Source: Metabacillus sp. B2-18
GTDB taxonomy: Bacteria; Bacillota; Bacilli; Bacillales; Bacillaceae
Length of the DNA: 64,000 bases
Reading direction: 5' to 3'
Assembly (NCBI RefSeq): GCF_021117275.1
Contig: NZ_CP088245.1
Coordinates: 2,021,501-2,085,500, forward strand
Position 1 is the first letter of the stretch; each line of letters opens with the position of its first letter. A program made the translations under genes and the position numbers. Below the pieces are notes generated by a model. It ran no database searches and was not told the DNA's origin. It saw only the letters and a program-made list of their open reading frames with translations. Shown piece by piece: positions 27,707-35,801 of the stretch.

Positions 27707-28147
27707 ATGGCATTAACACCTTATGACCCATTTAGACAATTAGTAAATATAAGAAGAGATTTTGACCGTATCTTTTCTGACCTACCGTTTGATTTTAGTG
27801 GGGACAAAGAGCACTTTGGAAGTATTAAGGTAGATGTGCATGAAAGTGAAAATGAAGTTGTTGCAACTTGTGATATACCGGGACTTGAGAAAAAAGAAGA
27901 CGTAAACATTGATATTGAAAATAATGTATTATCGATTAGCGGTTCTATAAACAAAACAAATGAAACAAAAGAAAAAAATATGTATAGAAAAGAACGTTAC
28001 ACAGGTAGTTTTCACCGAGCTATAACACTTCCGAGTCTTGTATCTACCGAGGGAGTATCAGCAACCTATAAAAATGGTGTATTAGAAGTAAAAATGTTAA
28101 AGACTACACCAAATAATAAAAAGAAAATTGATGTGGAATTTCATTAA
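27707..28147 (+). CDS. Small heat-shock protein, Hsp20/alpha-crystallin family
   Basis: 146 residues. An N-terminal arm (MALTPYDPFRQLVNIRRDFD) is followed by the alpha-crystallin domain (about residues 40-130) with the conserved GVLEVKMLK motif near the end. Such proteins hold unfolding proteins as an ATP-independent chaperone. GGAGGAATGTAACT precedes the ATG. Hsp20 genes occur in spores (CotM/CotP/YocM relatives) and in stress-resistance islands. Its place between cwlJ and the ger operon suggests a role in spore or heat resistance, which is inference. Confidence 0.92.
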   Translation: MALTPYDPFRQLVNIRRDFDRIFSDLPFDFSGDKEHFGSIKVDVHESENEVVATCDIPGLEKKEDVNIDIENNVLSISGSINKTNETKEKNMYRKERYTGSFHRAITLPSLVSTEGVSATYKNGVLEVKMLKTTPNNKKKIDVEFH

Positions 28148-28148
28148 A

Positions 28149-28337
28149 ATGAGCAAATTATATGAAGTTATGAAAGAATTTGATAAGGATTATTTGCAGG
28201 AGATATCTAATATGCAACCAGAATTAGTGGATTTGCTTATATTAACTTGTCATTCTTCAAATAATAAGAAGAAAGCTATATTAGATGAACTTGCTCATAA
28301 CATTAAGTCATCATATATTAAAAACAATATTAACTAA
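28149..28337 (+). CDS. Small hypothetical protein after hsp20
   Basis: 62 codons from ATG 28149, one base after the hsp20 stop. The sequence is helical and charged (KLYEVMKEFDKDYLQEISNM; ILDELAHNIKSSYIKNN). It has no strong ribosome site of its own and could be read by coupling from hsp20. I do not recognise a family. It may be a real small gene or an open frame by chance. Confidence 0.4.
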   Translation: MSKLYEVMKEFDKDYLQEISNMQPELVDLLILTCHSSNNKKKAILDELAHNIKSSYIKNNIN

Positions 28338-28891
28338 TCTTCCGATTAGAACTATCTAAACAAGGGGGTGTCGAATTTGGCATCCCTATTGTTGTAACAA
28401 AGTTAAGAGGTAAAAAAAATGCCCTTACTGTATTTTCTTTATTTTTTGTGAGTTTTCACCTAAAGATACATAAGAAACTATGTATAGATTGTTGTAAGAA
28501 CCAAATCTATTATACTAGAGTAATACAGGGTATTTATTTTGAATAAATTCAAACTTCGTTCAATTAATTACCTCGGTAGATAGTATTTAACATAAGGATA
28601 ACTTATCCCCCCCATTCCTTGCTTATTATTGCATAGAGGTAATTTCTTTTTCTACTTCTTCTTGAATTACATTGTTGAAAATAAGTATGCAAATAAATGT
28701 ACTTTAACTAAACTGTTTTAATTCAATAACTACATATAGAAAGCTCAAAAATACATTATTTTACTTATTAAAATGTATTATTGTCTCTTTGTTACTTATC
28801 TTTGCCTTATAAAATCAGAAAATGATTAACAGATGTCTTGTTATTAGAGGATGCAATTCACTATAAAATGTGAATGATAACTTCCAGTAAT
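28338..28891. other. Gene-free AT-rich stretch
   Basis: About 550 bp between the small ORF and the IS21 end remnant. Only a weak imperfect stem (GGGGTGTC/GGCATCCC at about 28364-28388) was noticed. No coding remnant was recognised. Confidence 0.5.
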
Positions 28892-28941
28892 GTGTTTCAG
28901 TTATTATAGCAGAAATTGTGTCATTCTACTTGATGTTCACA
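28892..28941 (+). repeat. Solo IS21 right-end remnant
   Basis: About 50 bp match the right end of IS21 element no. 2 (6328-6377). They share GTGTTTCA and an uninterrupted 20-base AATTGTGTCATTCTACTTGA, and finish in TCACA. No istA/istB is left beside it. The end abuts the araC-type gene at 28943. Confidence 0.8.
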
Positions 28942-28942
28942 A

Positions 28943-29773
28943 TTGGCTAAAAGAATGAACCATGCGTTAAACTTCATTGAAAATAAAGAAATAGACTACA
29001 AAGAAACTGCAAAAGTAGCTAAATTTTCCGAGTTTCACTTTTCAAGAATGTTCTCTTCAATCTCAGGTGTATCGCTCTCAAAATATATTAGACGTAGACG
29101 GTTAACACTCGCAGCATTTGAAATTCAAAAAAGTGAAATTCGGATCATCGATGTGGCAGTTAAATATGGTTATGTTTCTTCTGATACTTTCTCACGTGCT
29201 TTTCAAAAAATGCATGGAGTAACCCCTTCCAATGCTCATAATAGAGGGGTACAGTTAAAAGCCTTTCCCAGAATATCCTTTCAAATTACTATTAAAGGAG
29301 ATACCGAGATGGATTACAGAATTGAAAACCTTGATTTTGAATTAAGAATTGTAGGAAAAAGTAAGCCAGTAAAAACAAGCAGAGCATTTAAAACAATCCC
29401 TACGCTTTGGAACACCGCGAAAAAAGATGGATTTATGCAAGAACTAGTAGCTATGTCATGGGAAAATCCAAAATGCACGCTTGAAAGCCTTCTGGGGGTT
29501 TGCGGAAAAGAAGCCGCCATAACAGATGAAGAATTTTCCTATTTCATGGGCGTAAGATACGATGGGGAATCCCCTGAAAATATGGAGACGCTTATTATAC
29601 CCGCAAGTACATGGGCAGTATTTCCGAACATAGTAGATGCATGGAAACGTTTATATACCGAGTGGGTTCCTAACTCCGAGTATGAACTTGCAAATTTACC
29701 TTGTATAGAATGTTATTACGGTCCGAAGCATAAACCAAGACACGAACTCTGGGTCCCTGTTATCCCGAAGTAA
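28943..29773 (+). CDS. AraC-family regulator with GyrI-like domain
   Basis: 276 residues from TTG 28943. Residues 1-100 are the AraC DNA-binding domain with two helix-turn-helix units (KETAKVAKFSEFHFSRMFSS; IDVAVKYGYVSSDTFSRAFQ). Residues about 115-276 are a GyrI-like small-molecule-binding domain ending CIECYYGPKHKPRHELWVPV. The N-terminus begins directly at an IS21 end remnant, so the native promoter, start and first few residues are probably lost. Translation from TTG 28943 or ATG 28955 is possible. The regulated genes are unknown. Confidence 0.8.
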   Translation: MAKRMNHALNFIENKEIDYKETAKVAKFSEFHFSRMFSSISGVSLSKYIRRRRLTLAAFEIQKSEIRIIDVAVKYGYVSSDTFSRAFQKMHGVTPSNAHNRGVQLKAFPRISFQITIKGDTEMDYRIENLDFELRIVGKSKPVKTSRAFKTIPTLWNTAKKDGFMQELVAMSWENPKCTLESLLGVCGKEAAITDEEFSYFMGVRYDGESPENMETLIIPASTWAVFPNIVDAWKRLYTEWVPNSEYELANLPCIECYYGPKHKPRHELWVPVIPK

Positions 29774-29854
29774 ATTACATATTCAGTAATAGAATGTGTT
29801 TATGGGACTCTGCAGACGAAACGCAAATATTATACGCTATCAGAAATATAATTA

Positions 29855-29888
29855 AAAAGTCAATTCCATACATAAAGAATTGACTTTT
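29855..29888. terminator. Bidirectional terminator between araC-type gene and gerC
   Basis: A perfect 12-bp stem, AAAAGTCAATTC/GAATTGACTTTT, with a 10-nt loop, A-rich on one side and T-rich on the other. It serves the convergent regulator gene and germination operon. Confidence 0.8.
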
Positions 29889-29909
29889 GTGAAATTTAGC
29901 TAAATCACT

Positions 29910-31076
29910 CTAATAATGACCTTCTTGGTATTTCAATTTTCCTGAGTTCACTAAATTAACTTGTATGTTGATATGCTCGATACTATCCTTATTTAAAAAA
30001 AATGGCTTTTCTTTTATCTCTTGATTCCATCTCTGAGGGTTCTCCCGATATAATATTTCACCTAACCTATAAACGTCTGAATTTATCTCCACTCCTTTTT
30101 CAAAAGTATTTAAAATCTCAGCTCTTATTATTTTTTCAGTGTTAGCAACTAACTTGTTTTCACTAATTTCTTTTAACTTTTCGTTTATTCCGGCTTGTAA
30201 GGATACGTTAATTTTATATCTCACTTGTTCGTTAGTAATAACTGGAGTTATCCTCACCTTTGGTTTTTCTAATACTATAGAAACAACCGGTTGATCATCT
30301 TCAACTATCCACAAAGGAGATCGAACAGTTTTTTCATCTATCCATCTTAGACCGTTTAAATCAGATTCAGAAAGCCATCCTTGTAGATGGTTATTTCTTA
30401 TAAAGACAGCGCCGTCATTTCTTAACAATGGTGCTTTTTTATCTTCCTCTTTCCAATTTTCAGTGGATATTTTTATTGAAGGAATGAAAGCTGTTTGTCC
30501 AACAGGATTGCTATCTCGAATAAATTGGAAAAATTGAATGGGTTGTATGTAGGATCTTTGCTTATAACTTTCATTTGGTTCGTGAAGAATCGTCGAGAGT
30601 CCAGATAAAGTGAAAAATGATTTTGTTTTAAGTACGTCTTCAATGGATTCATTTGTAGCATAAAATTGGATATTATAACGTATTTCTCTATATCGATTTA
30701 TAAAATCAATAGAGGATTTGATATCTTGCTCAAGTAATTTATTACTCAAAATCAATGTAGACACATGTCCCCAAAAAAGTCTTTGTTGTGCGTCCTTGTA
30801 TAATTGATTTAACGCTTCTGTCATCGTAATTCCCTCACCTCTCCCAATCCAAATCGGTGGTTGTTTATCAGGTCTAGCACCTTCTAGTCTAGCCACATTA
30901 GAAAAGTCCAGTAATTGAACATAAGCTATATATTTTTCATCTTTATAGTCAATTCCAAGTGCTGCAACATAGTAAATATCTTGTATTTCTTTGATATTCC
31001 AACATCCCGATAATACCAGACTAAAGAGAGTTAGTATGCTAATTAAAAAGAACCTACGTAGTTTCAGGATTGTCAC
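29910..31076 (-). CDS. gerC: Germinant receptor lipoprotein, GerC subunit
   Basis: 388 residues. The lipoprotein signal ends in LVLSGCWN (lipobox LSGC, Cys25). A Ger(x)C body follows (QDIYYVAALGIDYKDEKYIAYVQLL; LFWGHVSTLILSNKLLEQDI; DFINRYREIRYNIQFYATNES). GerC subunits sit on the outer face of the spore inner membrane and are needed for nutrient receptor function. GTG 31076 overlaps the gerA stop by 4 bp (GTGA), and a GGGGAG lies upstream. The specific receptor type (GerA, GerK, GerB or mobile) cannot be named from this. Confidence 0.9.
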   Translation of the reverse strand: MTILKLRRFFLISILTLFSLVLSGCWNIKEIQDIYYVAALGIDYKDEKYIAYVQLLDFSNVARLEGARPDKQPPIWIGRGEGITMTEALNQLYKDAQQRLFWGHVSTLILSNKLLEQDIKSSIDFINRYREIRYNIQFYATNESIEDVLKTKSFFTLSGLSTILHEPNESYKQRSYIQPIQFFQFIRDSNPVGQTAFIPSIKISTENWKEEDKKAPLLRNDGAVFIRNNHLQGWLSESDLNGLRWIDEKTVRSPLWIVEDDQPVVSIVLEKPKVRITPVITNEQVRYKINVSLQAGINEKLKEISENKLVANTEKIIRAEILNTFEKGVEINSDVYRLGEILYRENPQRWNQEIKEKPFFLNKDSIEHINIQVNLVNSGKLKYQEGHY

Positions 31077-32359
31077 TCCCCTTCATCCGTCTTTGTACTA
31101 TCCCGCGTACGAACATAACTAACACGTTCTCTATAACTTTTCCATGGTAACCGAAATAGCGCCTTGAAAAGATCTGAACTAGACTTCGGAAATACTAAAG
31201 CTAAGTAAGGGATTCCGAAAGAACGTAACCTTGCCATATAAATGACAATCATAAATCCTCCAAGCATAAAACCGTATAAACCCATAAAAATCGAGCAAAC
31301 AAGAACAAATCCTCTAAGAATGGATATTGAACTTGCTAATATTTGGTTCACTAGTGTATACCCTGAGATGGCAGAAAGAGCCGTAATAACGATGACCGAA
31401 GGAGAAATAAAACCCGACCGAATTGCAGCGTCTCCAATAATGAGTCCTCCAACGACAGAGAGAGTTTGTCCAAGAGGGGAAGGTAATCTTTGACCAGCTT
31501 CACGGAACATTTCAAACAGGAATAAAACGATCATAAGTTCTAATGGTGCAGGAAATGGCAACCCCGATCTTGCAACAGTTACAGTCGCAAGAAGAGGAAA
31601 TGGAATTTGATCTTGATGGTATGCAAGTAGTGCCATCCAAAACCCGGGTAAGTAGACAGCTAAAAGAAATCCCACCCATCTATAAAATCGAGCTAATGAA
31701 ATGGGTAAATAATTAAAATGTGAATCCTCTGCTGCTTTAATCAAAAAAGTAATGGTTACAGGAGCAATAATGACTAATGGTGAGCCATCTACTACTATGA
31801 TTATTCTACCTTGTAATAAACATTCAACTGCAAAGTCAGGTCTGGATGTATCAGCAGAAAGTGGGAAAATAGAAAGTGATTGTTTGGACACCATCTCCTG
31901 CAATTGAGTTGAACTAATAATTCCATCAATCTCAACATTAGATAATCGTTCCCGAATAGTATCTAGCATCTCCGTATTAACCACATCTTCTAGATATAAT
32001 AATCCCACCTTAGTTTGAGTTCTTGTTCCTATCGTATAAGTTTGATAAGATAGCGTTGGCGACCTTAGTCTTTTTCGAATTAGTGCAATATTTGTTGAGA
32101 TATCCTCTGTGAAATTATCTCTTGGGCCACGAACAGATACCTCGTAATTGGATTGTTCAGTTGAACGGTTTGGTTTATTGGATGCACTAACAGAAAAAAA
32201 AGCGCTAAATTCCGGAAAATAAATGACTAAATTACCATCGAAGATCTCTAAAGAGATGGAATTTAACCCTGTTTCCACCTTTAAAGGTGTCCATTCCAGG
32301 TCATCTTGATTCCATTCCACGCAATCTTTGAATATTTTATAGTAATTTTTTGTTGTCAT
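31073..32359 (-). CDS. gerA: Germinant receptor GerA subunit, main part
   Basis: 428 residues covering the conserved GerA core and membrane domain. It includes EMVSKQSLSIFPLSADTSRPDFAVECLLQGRIIIVVDGSP, five to six membrane segments, and AGQRLPSPLGQTLSVVGGLIIGDAAI near the C-terminus. The first about 80 residues of a normal GerA (about 490-510) are encoded in the preceding frame at 32356-32598. The two meet at a run of seven A (32365-32359, minus strand): the upstream frame reads AAA AAA TGA while this frame reads AAA AAA ATG. A -1 slip or one lost base would join them into about 508 residues. Here the ATG is overlapping and usable for reinitiation. Confidence 0.85.
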   Translation of the reverse strand: MTTKNYYKIFKDCVEWNQDDLEWTPLKVETGLNSISLEIFDGNLVIYFPEFSAFFSVSASNKPNRSTEQSNYEVSVRGPRDNFTEDISTNIALIRKRLRSPTLSYQTYTIGTRTQTKVGLLYLEDVVNTEMLDTIRERLSNVEIDGIISSTQLQEMVSKQSLSIFPLSADTSRPDFAVECLLQGRIIIVVDGSPLVIIAPVTITFLIKAAEDSHFNYLPISLARFYRWVGFLLAVYLPGFWMALLAYHQDQIPFPLLATVTVARSGLPFPAPLELMIVLFLFEMFREAGQRLPSPLGQTLSVVGGLIIGDAAIRSGFISPSVIVITALSAISGYTLVNQILASSISILRGFVLVCSIFMGLYGFMLGGFMIVIYMARLRSFGIPYLALVFPKSSSDLFKALFRLPWKSYRERVSYVRTRDSTKTDEGE

Positions 32360-32598
32360 TTTTTTAGTTGTGGAATAATGATTTGATTTATTTGTTTTTT
32401 ATCAACCAAATTCTCACAATAGATAAATATGGTATCTATTTCTTGTTGTTCATCAGTAAATTTATGTAGTACAACTTTAACATCCTCACTTTTTTGATAA
32501 GTTGAACGAATTTTCTCTTCATTTACTTCATCAGTATTCTGAAAGGTAGTATGATAAGAGTTCAGTTCCTTTTGTTTTTTATATTTATTAAATTTCAA
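32356..32598 (-). CDS. GerA N-terminal domain encoded as a separate frame
   Basis: 80 codons ending DVKVVLHKFTDEQQEIDTIF, then IYCENLVDKKQINQIIIPQLKK. This matches the start of GerA proteins (a region of the type DVxxxxFxxxxxxxxxxFIDGLVDKxxIxxxIIxPL). It overlaps gerB by 4 bp upstream and the main gerA frame by 4 bp downstream. On its own it would be a small soluble domain. Most likely it is the first part of a gerA gene split by a frameshift in the A7 run. Confidence 0.75.
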   Translation of the reverse strand: MKFNKYKKQKELNSYHTTFQNTDEVNEEKIRSTYQKSEDVKVVLHKFTDEQQEIDTIFIYCENLVDKKQINQIIIPQLKK

Positions 32599-33689
32599 GA
32601 ATTATCTCCCCTTTTCTCTTTTAAAAAGGCTAATAACCCAATGCTTAAAGAAAAGATAATTAAAAATAGAAGCGATAAATAAAAATATATATTTTGCAAA
32701 AAGCGAACAAATTGCATATCACTAATAGGTAGAAGAACCATCAACAATGTAATTAGTGAGCTAAACCCTATTAATAAATGTCTATTCTTATCGTTCTCAA
32801 ATGGAAATAGCTGTCCAATTATAAACAAACCTAAACTTATTCTTATAAATCCACCTGACAGCCATTGATAAATAGAAAAAAAATCTACATGTTCAATATA
32901 TTTACCAATTTTTAATAATCGCCATTCCTCGTATGCCGGATACCTCTGATTAGCAGCCTCTTCTGGACCAAAAATAGCAATTGAACCTAACAAGGGACCT
33001 AGGGTTAACCCTATTAAGATAATTCCGAGAAAAAGTAAACTTCGAACCTTAATGTTGGGTTTTAATTTGTGTTGTAAGAAAAGTATAAGTGAAACTTCCA
33101 TTAGAGAACCTGAACTATAGATTACGCCTTTCAAAACAGGATTCAAACCATGTTCTAATATAGGGAATATTTGAGCGTAATCCTTATGAGGAATATTTAG
33201 GCTCATGACAAAAAAACCTAAAGCAATAACAAAAACAAGTAAAAAACCTGAAATAATAGATAGGGTAGCAAAGCTAGATGTCGCAGCAAAAAAACAAATG
33301 ATTAGAAAAACTATGGCTAAGATGAAAACTGGACTTTGAGGGAAATAGGAAGTAACTGTCCAAACAATCATATCCTTTAAGGTAACTCCAATTAATAAAA
33401 GGATAAAAACATAGGCAACCGAAGAAAGACCCCAAGCAACACCTTTACCAACTCGGTCCTTCATCCAAGTAAATAAATGGGAGTAATTTGTTTTTTTAAT
33501 AATTACTTGTAGAAAAACAAGCCACCCCAAAAATAAAACTCCTGAAATTAGTACAGATATCCAAGAATCCCTCTTTGCTGTGCTTAGTAACATGGGTATC
33601 ACCATTACATGGTTCATTAATCCTATACTCATCATAGAGAGAACAAATATAGTAGAAAAACTTGCTTTATTTTGATCCATTTTCAACAC
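32595..33689 (-). CDS. gerB: Germinant receptor GerB subunit
   Basis: 364 residues with about ten membrane segments. It belongs to the spore germination branch of the APC transporter superfamily and starts DQNKASFSTIFVLSMMSIGL. GerB subunits bind the nutrient germinant in the spore inner membrane. Gene order here is gerB-gerA-gerC rather than the gerA-gerB-gerC of the B. subtilis gerA operon. The start at GTG 33689 has GGGG 5 nt before it; ATG 33680 is an alternative. All junctions in the operon overlap by 4 bp. Confidence 0.9.
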   Translation of the reverse strand: MLKMDQNKASFSTIFVLSMMSIGLMNHVMVIPMLLSTAKRDSWISVLISGVLFLGWLVFLQVIIKKTNYSHLFTWMKDRVGKGVAWGLSSVAYVFILLLIGVTLKDMIVWTVTSYFPQSPVFILAIVFLIICFFAATSSFATLSIISGFLLVFVIALGFFVMSLNIPHKDYAQIFPILEHGLNPVLKGVIYSSGSLMEVSLILFLQHKLKPNIKVRSLLFLGIILIGLTLGPLLGSIAIFGPEEAANQRYPAYEEWRLLKIGKYIEHVDFFSIYQWLSGGFIRISLGLFIIGQLFPFENDKNRHLLIGFSSLITLLMVLLPISDMQFVRFLQNIYFYLSLLFLIIFSLSIGLLAFLKEKRGDNS

Positions 33690-34308
33690 TCTTACCCCAT
33701 TATTGTTTTAACTATCCATCTCGTTTTTCCTTTTTGCTACCATATTTTATATAATTACCTAATATTTGATTTATATCCAGAAAACCAACTAAATAAAGCG
33801 TTGTGAAACAGCCACAGAAAATAATAGTAACCTTTAAAAATTCAAAGTATAACCAAAATCAAATTACTAGGTAAGAACAACCGCGTTCTTAACTACTTAC
33901 GTAAACATACCCCAACATTGTTAGATGCCTTAGAAATCACTTCTATATAAAATCAGGAGAGTCATTGCTTCACGCTATTGTGACCATTAAAGAGATGAAC
34001 AAAAAATAATAAACGAAGAATTCCAGAAGGCGCACCTTTGAACTTTCTCTCAAATCGCTGGCAAAAGCACGTTTATGATGATGGGAATATAAATCGCCAA
34101 TTATGCGTTGTCTGTTCTTACCGAGTTAAGAAATCTTGTACGATCAGGTAACGTTTTTCTCCCGCACATATCACCATTAGGATCGGAACGTACTTTCTAG
34201 GAGAATATTTATTTATACCTAGATTTTGAACTCCATCCCTACGTCCACTTAGGATATAAAAAATGCCTTAGCCTATAATATCAGCATTTTGTCGGCTGTA
34301 CCTCTTTA
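33690..34308. other. Gene-free stretch upstream of gerB, with decayed IS256 5' region
   Basis: Over 600 bp without a supported gene. The part nearest gerB should hold the operon promoter, but I see no convincing forespore consensus. From about 33960 on, the DNA precedes the truncated IS256-type transposase and may be its decayed 5' region. Confidence 0.4.
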
Positions 34309-35225
34309 TTGGGTAACGAAAAAAAGGCCGAATTTCTCAGTTTAGGGAATGGGAAATCAGGATTTTTATATTGGAAATTCCTTATCGTTGTGAATCCCCT
34401 TATACTGATGCTACCCCATCTAGAAGAATGGCATTCCAGACCTTTAAGCCCCTGTTATGCATTTTTGTTCGTAGACTGCATGTTCACTACTGTACGAAAT
34501 CAGTATGAGACGAAGAAATATGCAGTATATACGATTCTAGGTTATACGATGGACGGAAAGAAAGAAATCCTTGGTATATGGTTGAATGAAACAGAAAGTA
34601 AACATAAATGGATGCAAATCTTTGATGAGATCAAATCACGTGGTGTAGAGGATGTGTTTTTCTTATCAATGGATGGAGTAAGTGGACTAGAAGAAGGTGC
34701 TCGTGCCATTTTTCCTGACCTGATTGTGCAGCGTTGTATGGTCCATTTGATTCGAAATTCCATTAAATATATTCCTACTAAAGAGTATAAAGCCTTTACA
34801 GCTTCTTTAAAAAAGGTGTATGGAGCACCTAGTCTGAAAGCTTGTCATAGCGCCTTCGATGCCTTTCAAAAACAGTGGACTTCTTATCCAGGTGCTGTGG
34901 ATGTATGGGTTCGCAACTTCAACCATGTGGAGCAACTTTTTGACTACGGGAGTGCCATTCGCAAAGTAATGTACACCACAAATGCCGTAGAGAGCATTCA
35001 TTCTAGCTTTCGAAAGGTGACGAAAAAAGGAGCATTTCCAAATGAAAATGCCCTGTTCAAAGTCCTATATTTACGTATTCAAGAATTAGAAAAGAAATGG
35101 AGTGTTGGGTTTATTCAAAACTGGTCCATGGTAATAAATCAACTTTTACTCCACGAAAACCTCAAAGACCGAGTCCTAAAGTATATGGAGTAAATTAGGA
35201 CTTACACACTTTATTTGACAGCCCC
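34309..35225 (+). pseudogene. IS256-family transposase, N-terminally degraded
   Basis: The 3' two thirds of a mutator-type (IS256) transposase are readable. The catalytic Asp lie in FLFVDCMFTTVRNQ and SMDGVSGLEEGA, the CxxH-type stretch is QRCMVHLIRNSI, and the catalytic Glu is in NAVESIHSSFRKV. The coding part ends at 35193, and an IS256-like right end (GACTTACACAC...TTGACAGCCCC) follows to 35225. The first about 100 residues are replaced by unrelated sequence (MGNEKKAEFLSLGNGKSGFL...). The element should be immobile. Confidence 0.85.
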
Positions 35226-35779
35226 TGACATTTATACTTTCTGCTCTATTCATCTAACTCGCACTTTCTAATAGACCTAAATCAAATAAGTCAGTTCCCT
35301 TTTACTACTCTCATTTGTTATTTTTCAATTCTGCTTTTTAACATCAAAAGACAATGAATATAAATTATTTATCCCACTATGATGTGCTTTTTATTAAACA
35401 ATTAGAATTTACTTCCACCAATGTTTCGAAGGCCCATTACTTTTAACTGTAAAATTTATTTAATCTTAATTCATTAACTTTTCTATCTGACTTATAAGAA
35501 GGTCTTTAAATTGTATGAGTATTTTGTGTATGCATTATTATTCCACATCCTTTATTTATCCAATAAAAATACATCTTCTCCCTATTTTAATAATTTCATA
35601 TCAACATACCATTCCTCATTCTGTACCCTTAACTGCTAAACTAATCCCCCCTTTAAAACAATCTTTATAAAGAAATAAACATGTATAGATGCTTATTTAC
35701 TAAATGTAATATAATAAATTTATTCCTATTAGTTCTTAGCTTTAAACCTAACTTCATTAAGTCCACTTTCATTAAGTCC
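35226..35779. other. Gene-free right-end region of the topB-inserted element
   Basis: About 550 bp, very AT-rich, with no coding remnant recognised. The last 30 bp carry the subterminal repeats ATTAAGTCCA (35756-35765) and ATTAAGTCCC (35771-35780). Confidence 0.55.
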
Positions 35780-35795
35780 CCTTTTTTGTAGATAC
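35780..35795 (-). repeat. Right terminal inverted repeat of the topB-inserted element
   Basis: CCTTTTTTGTAGATAC is the complement of GTATCTACAAAAAAGG and matches the left end at 14 of 16 bases. It is followed by the hexamer CGAAGT and then by topB sequence in frame. Confidence 0.7.
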
Positions 35796-35801
35796 CGAAG
35801 T

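Larger units (their letters stand above)
3601..35795. mobile_element. 32.2-kb Tn554-like tyrosine-recombinase transposon inserted in topB
   Basis: Joining 3600 to 35802 restores an uninterrupted topB frame of about 719 codons, so the intervening DNA is an insertion. Its ends are 16-bp inverted repeats: TTATATACAAAAAAGG at 3601-3616 and, reversed, GTATCTACAAAAAAGG at 35795-35780, with two mismatches. Repeats of TGGAC(A/T)TAAT follow inside each end. The outer flanks are different hexamers: CGTTCA (3595-3600) and CGAAGT (35796-35801). Transfer of an unrelated 6-bp coupling sequence is the known signature of Tn554 and conjugative tyrosine-recombinase elements. The recombinase cassette at 8920-16024 is the likely mover. 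Later insertions inside it are an IS21, an IS1182 and an IS256 remnant. Confidence 0.75.
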
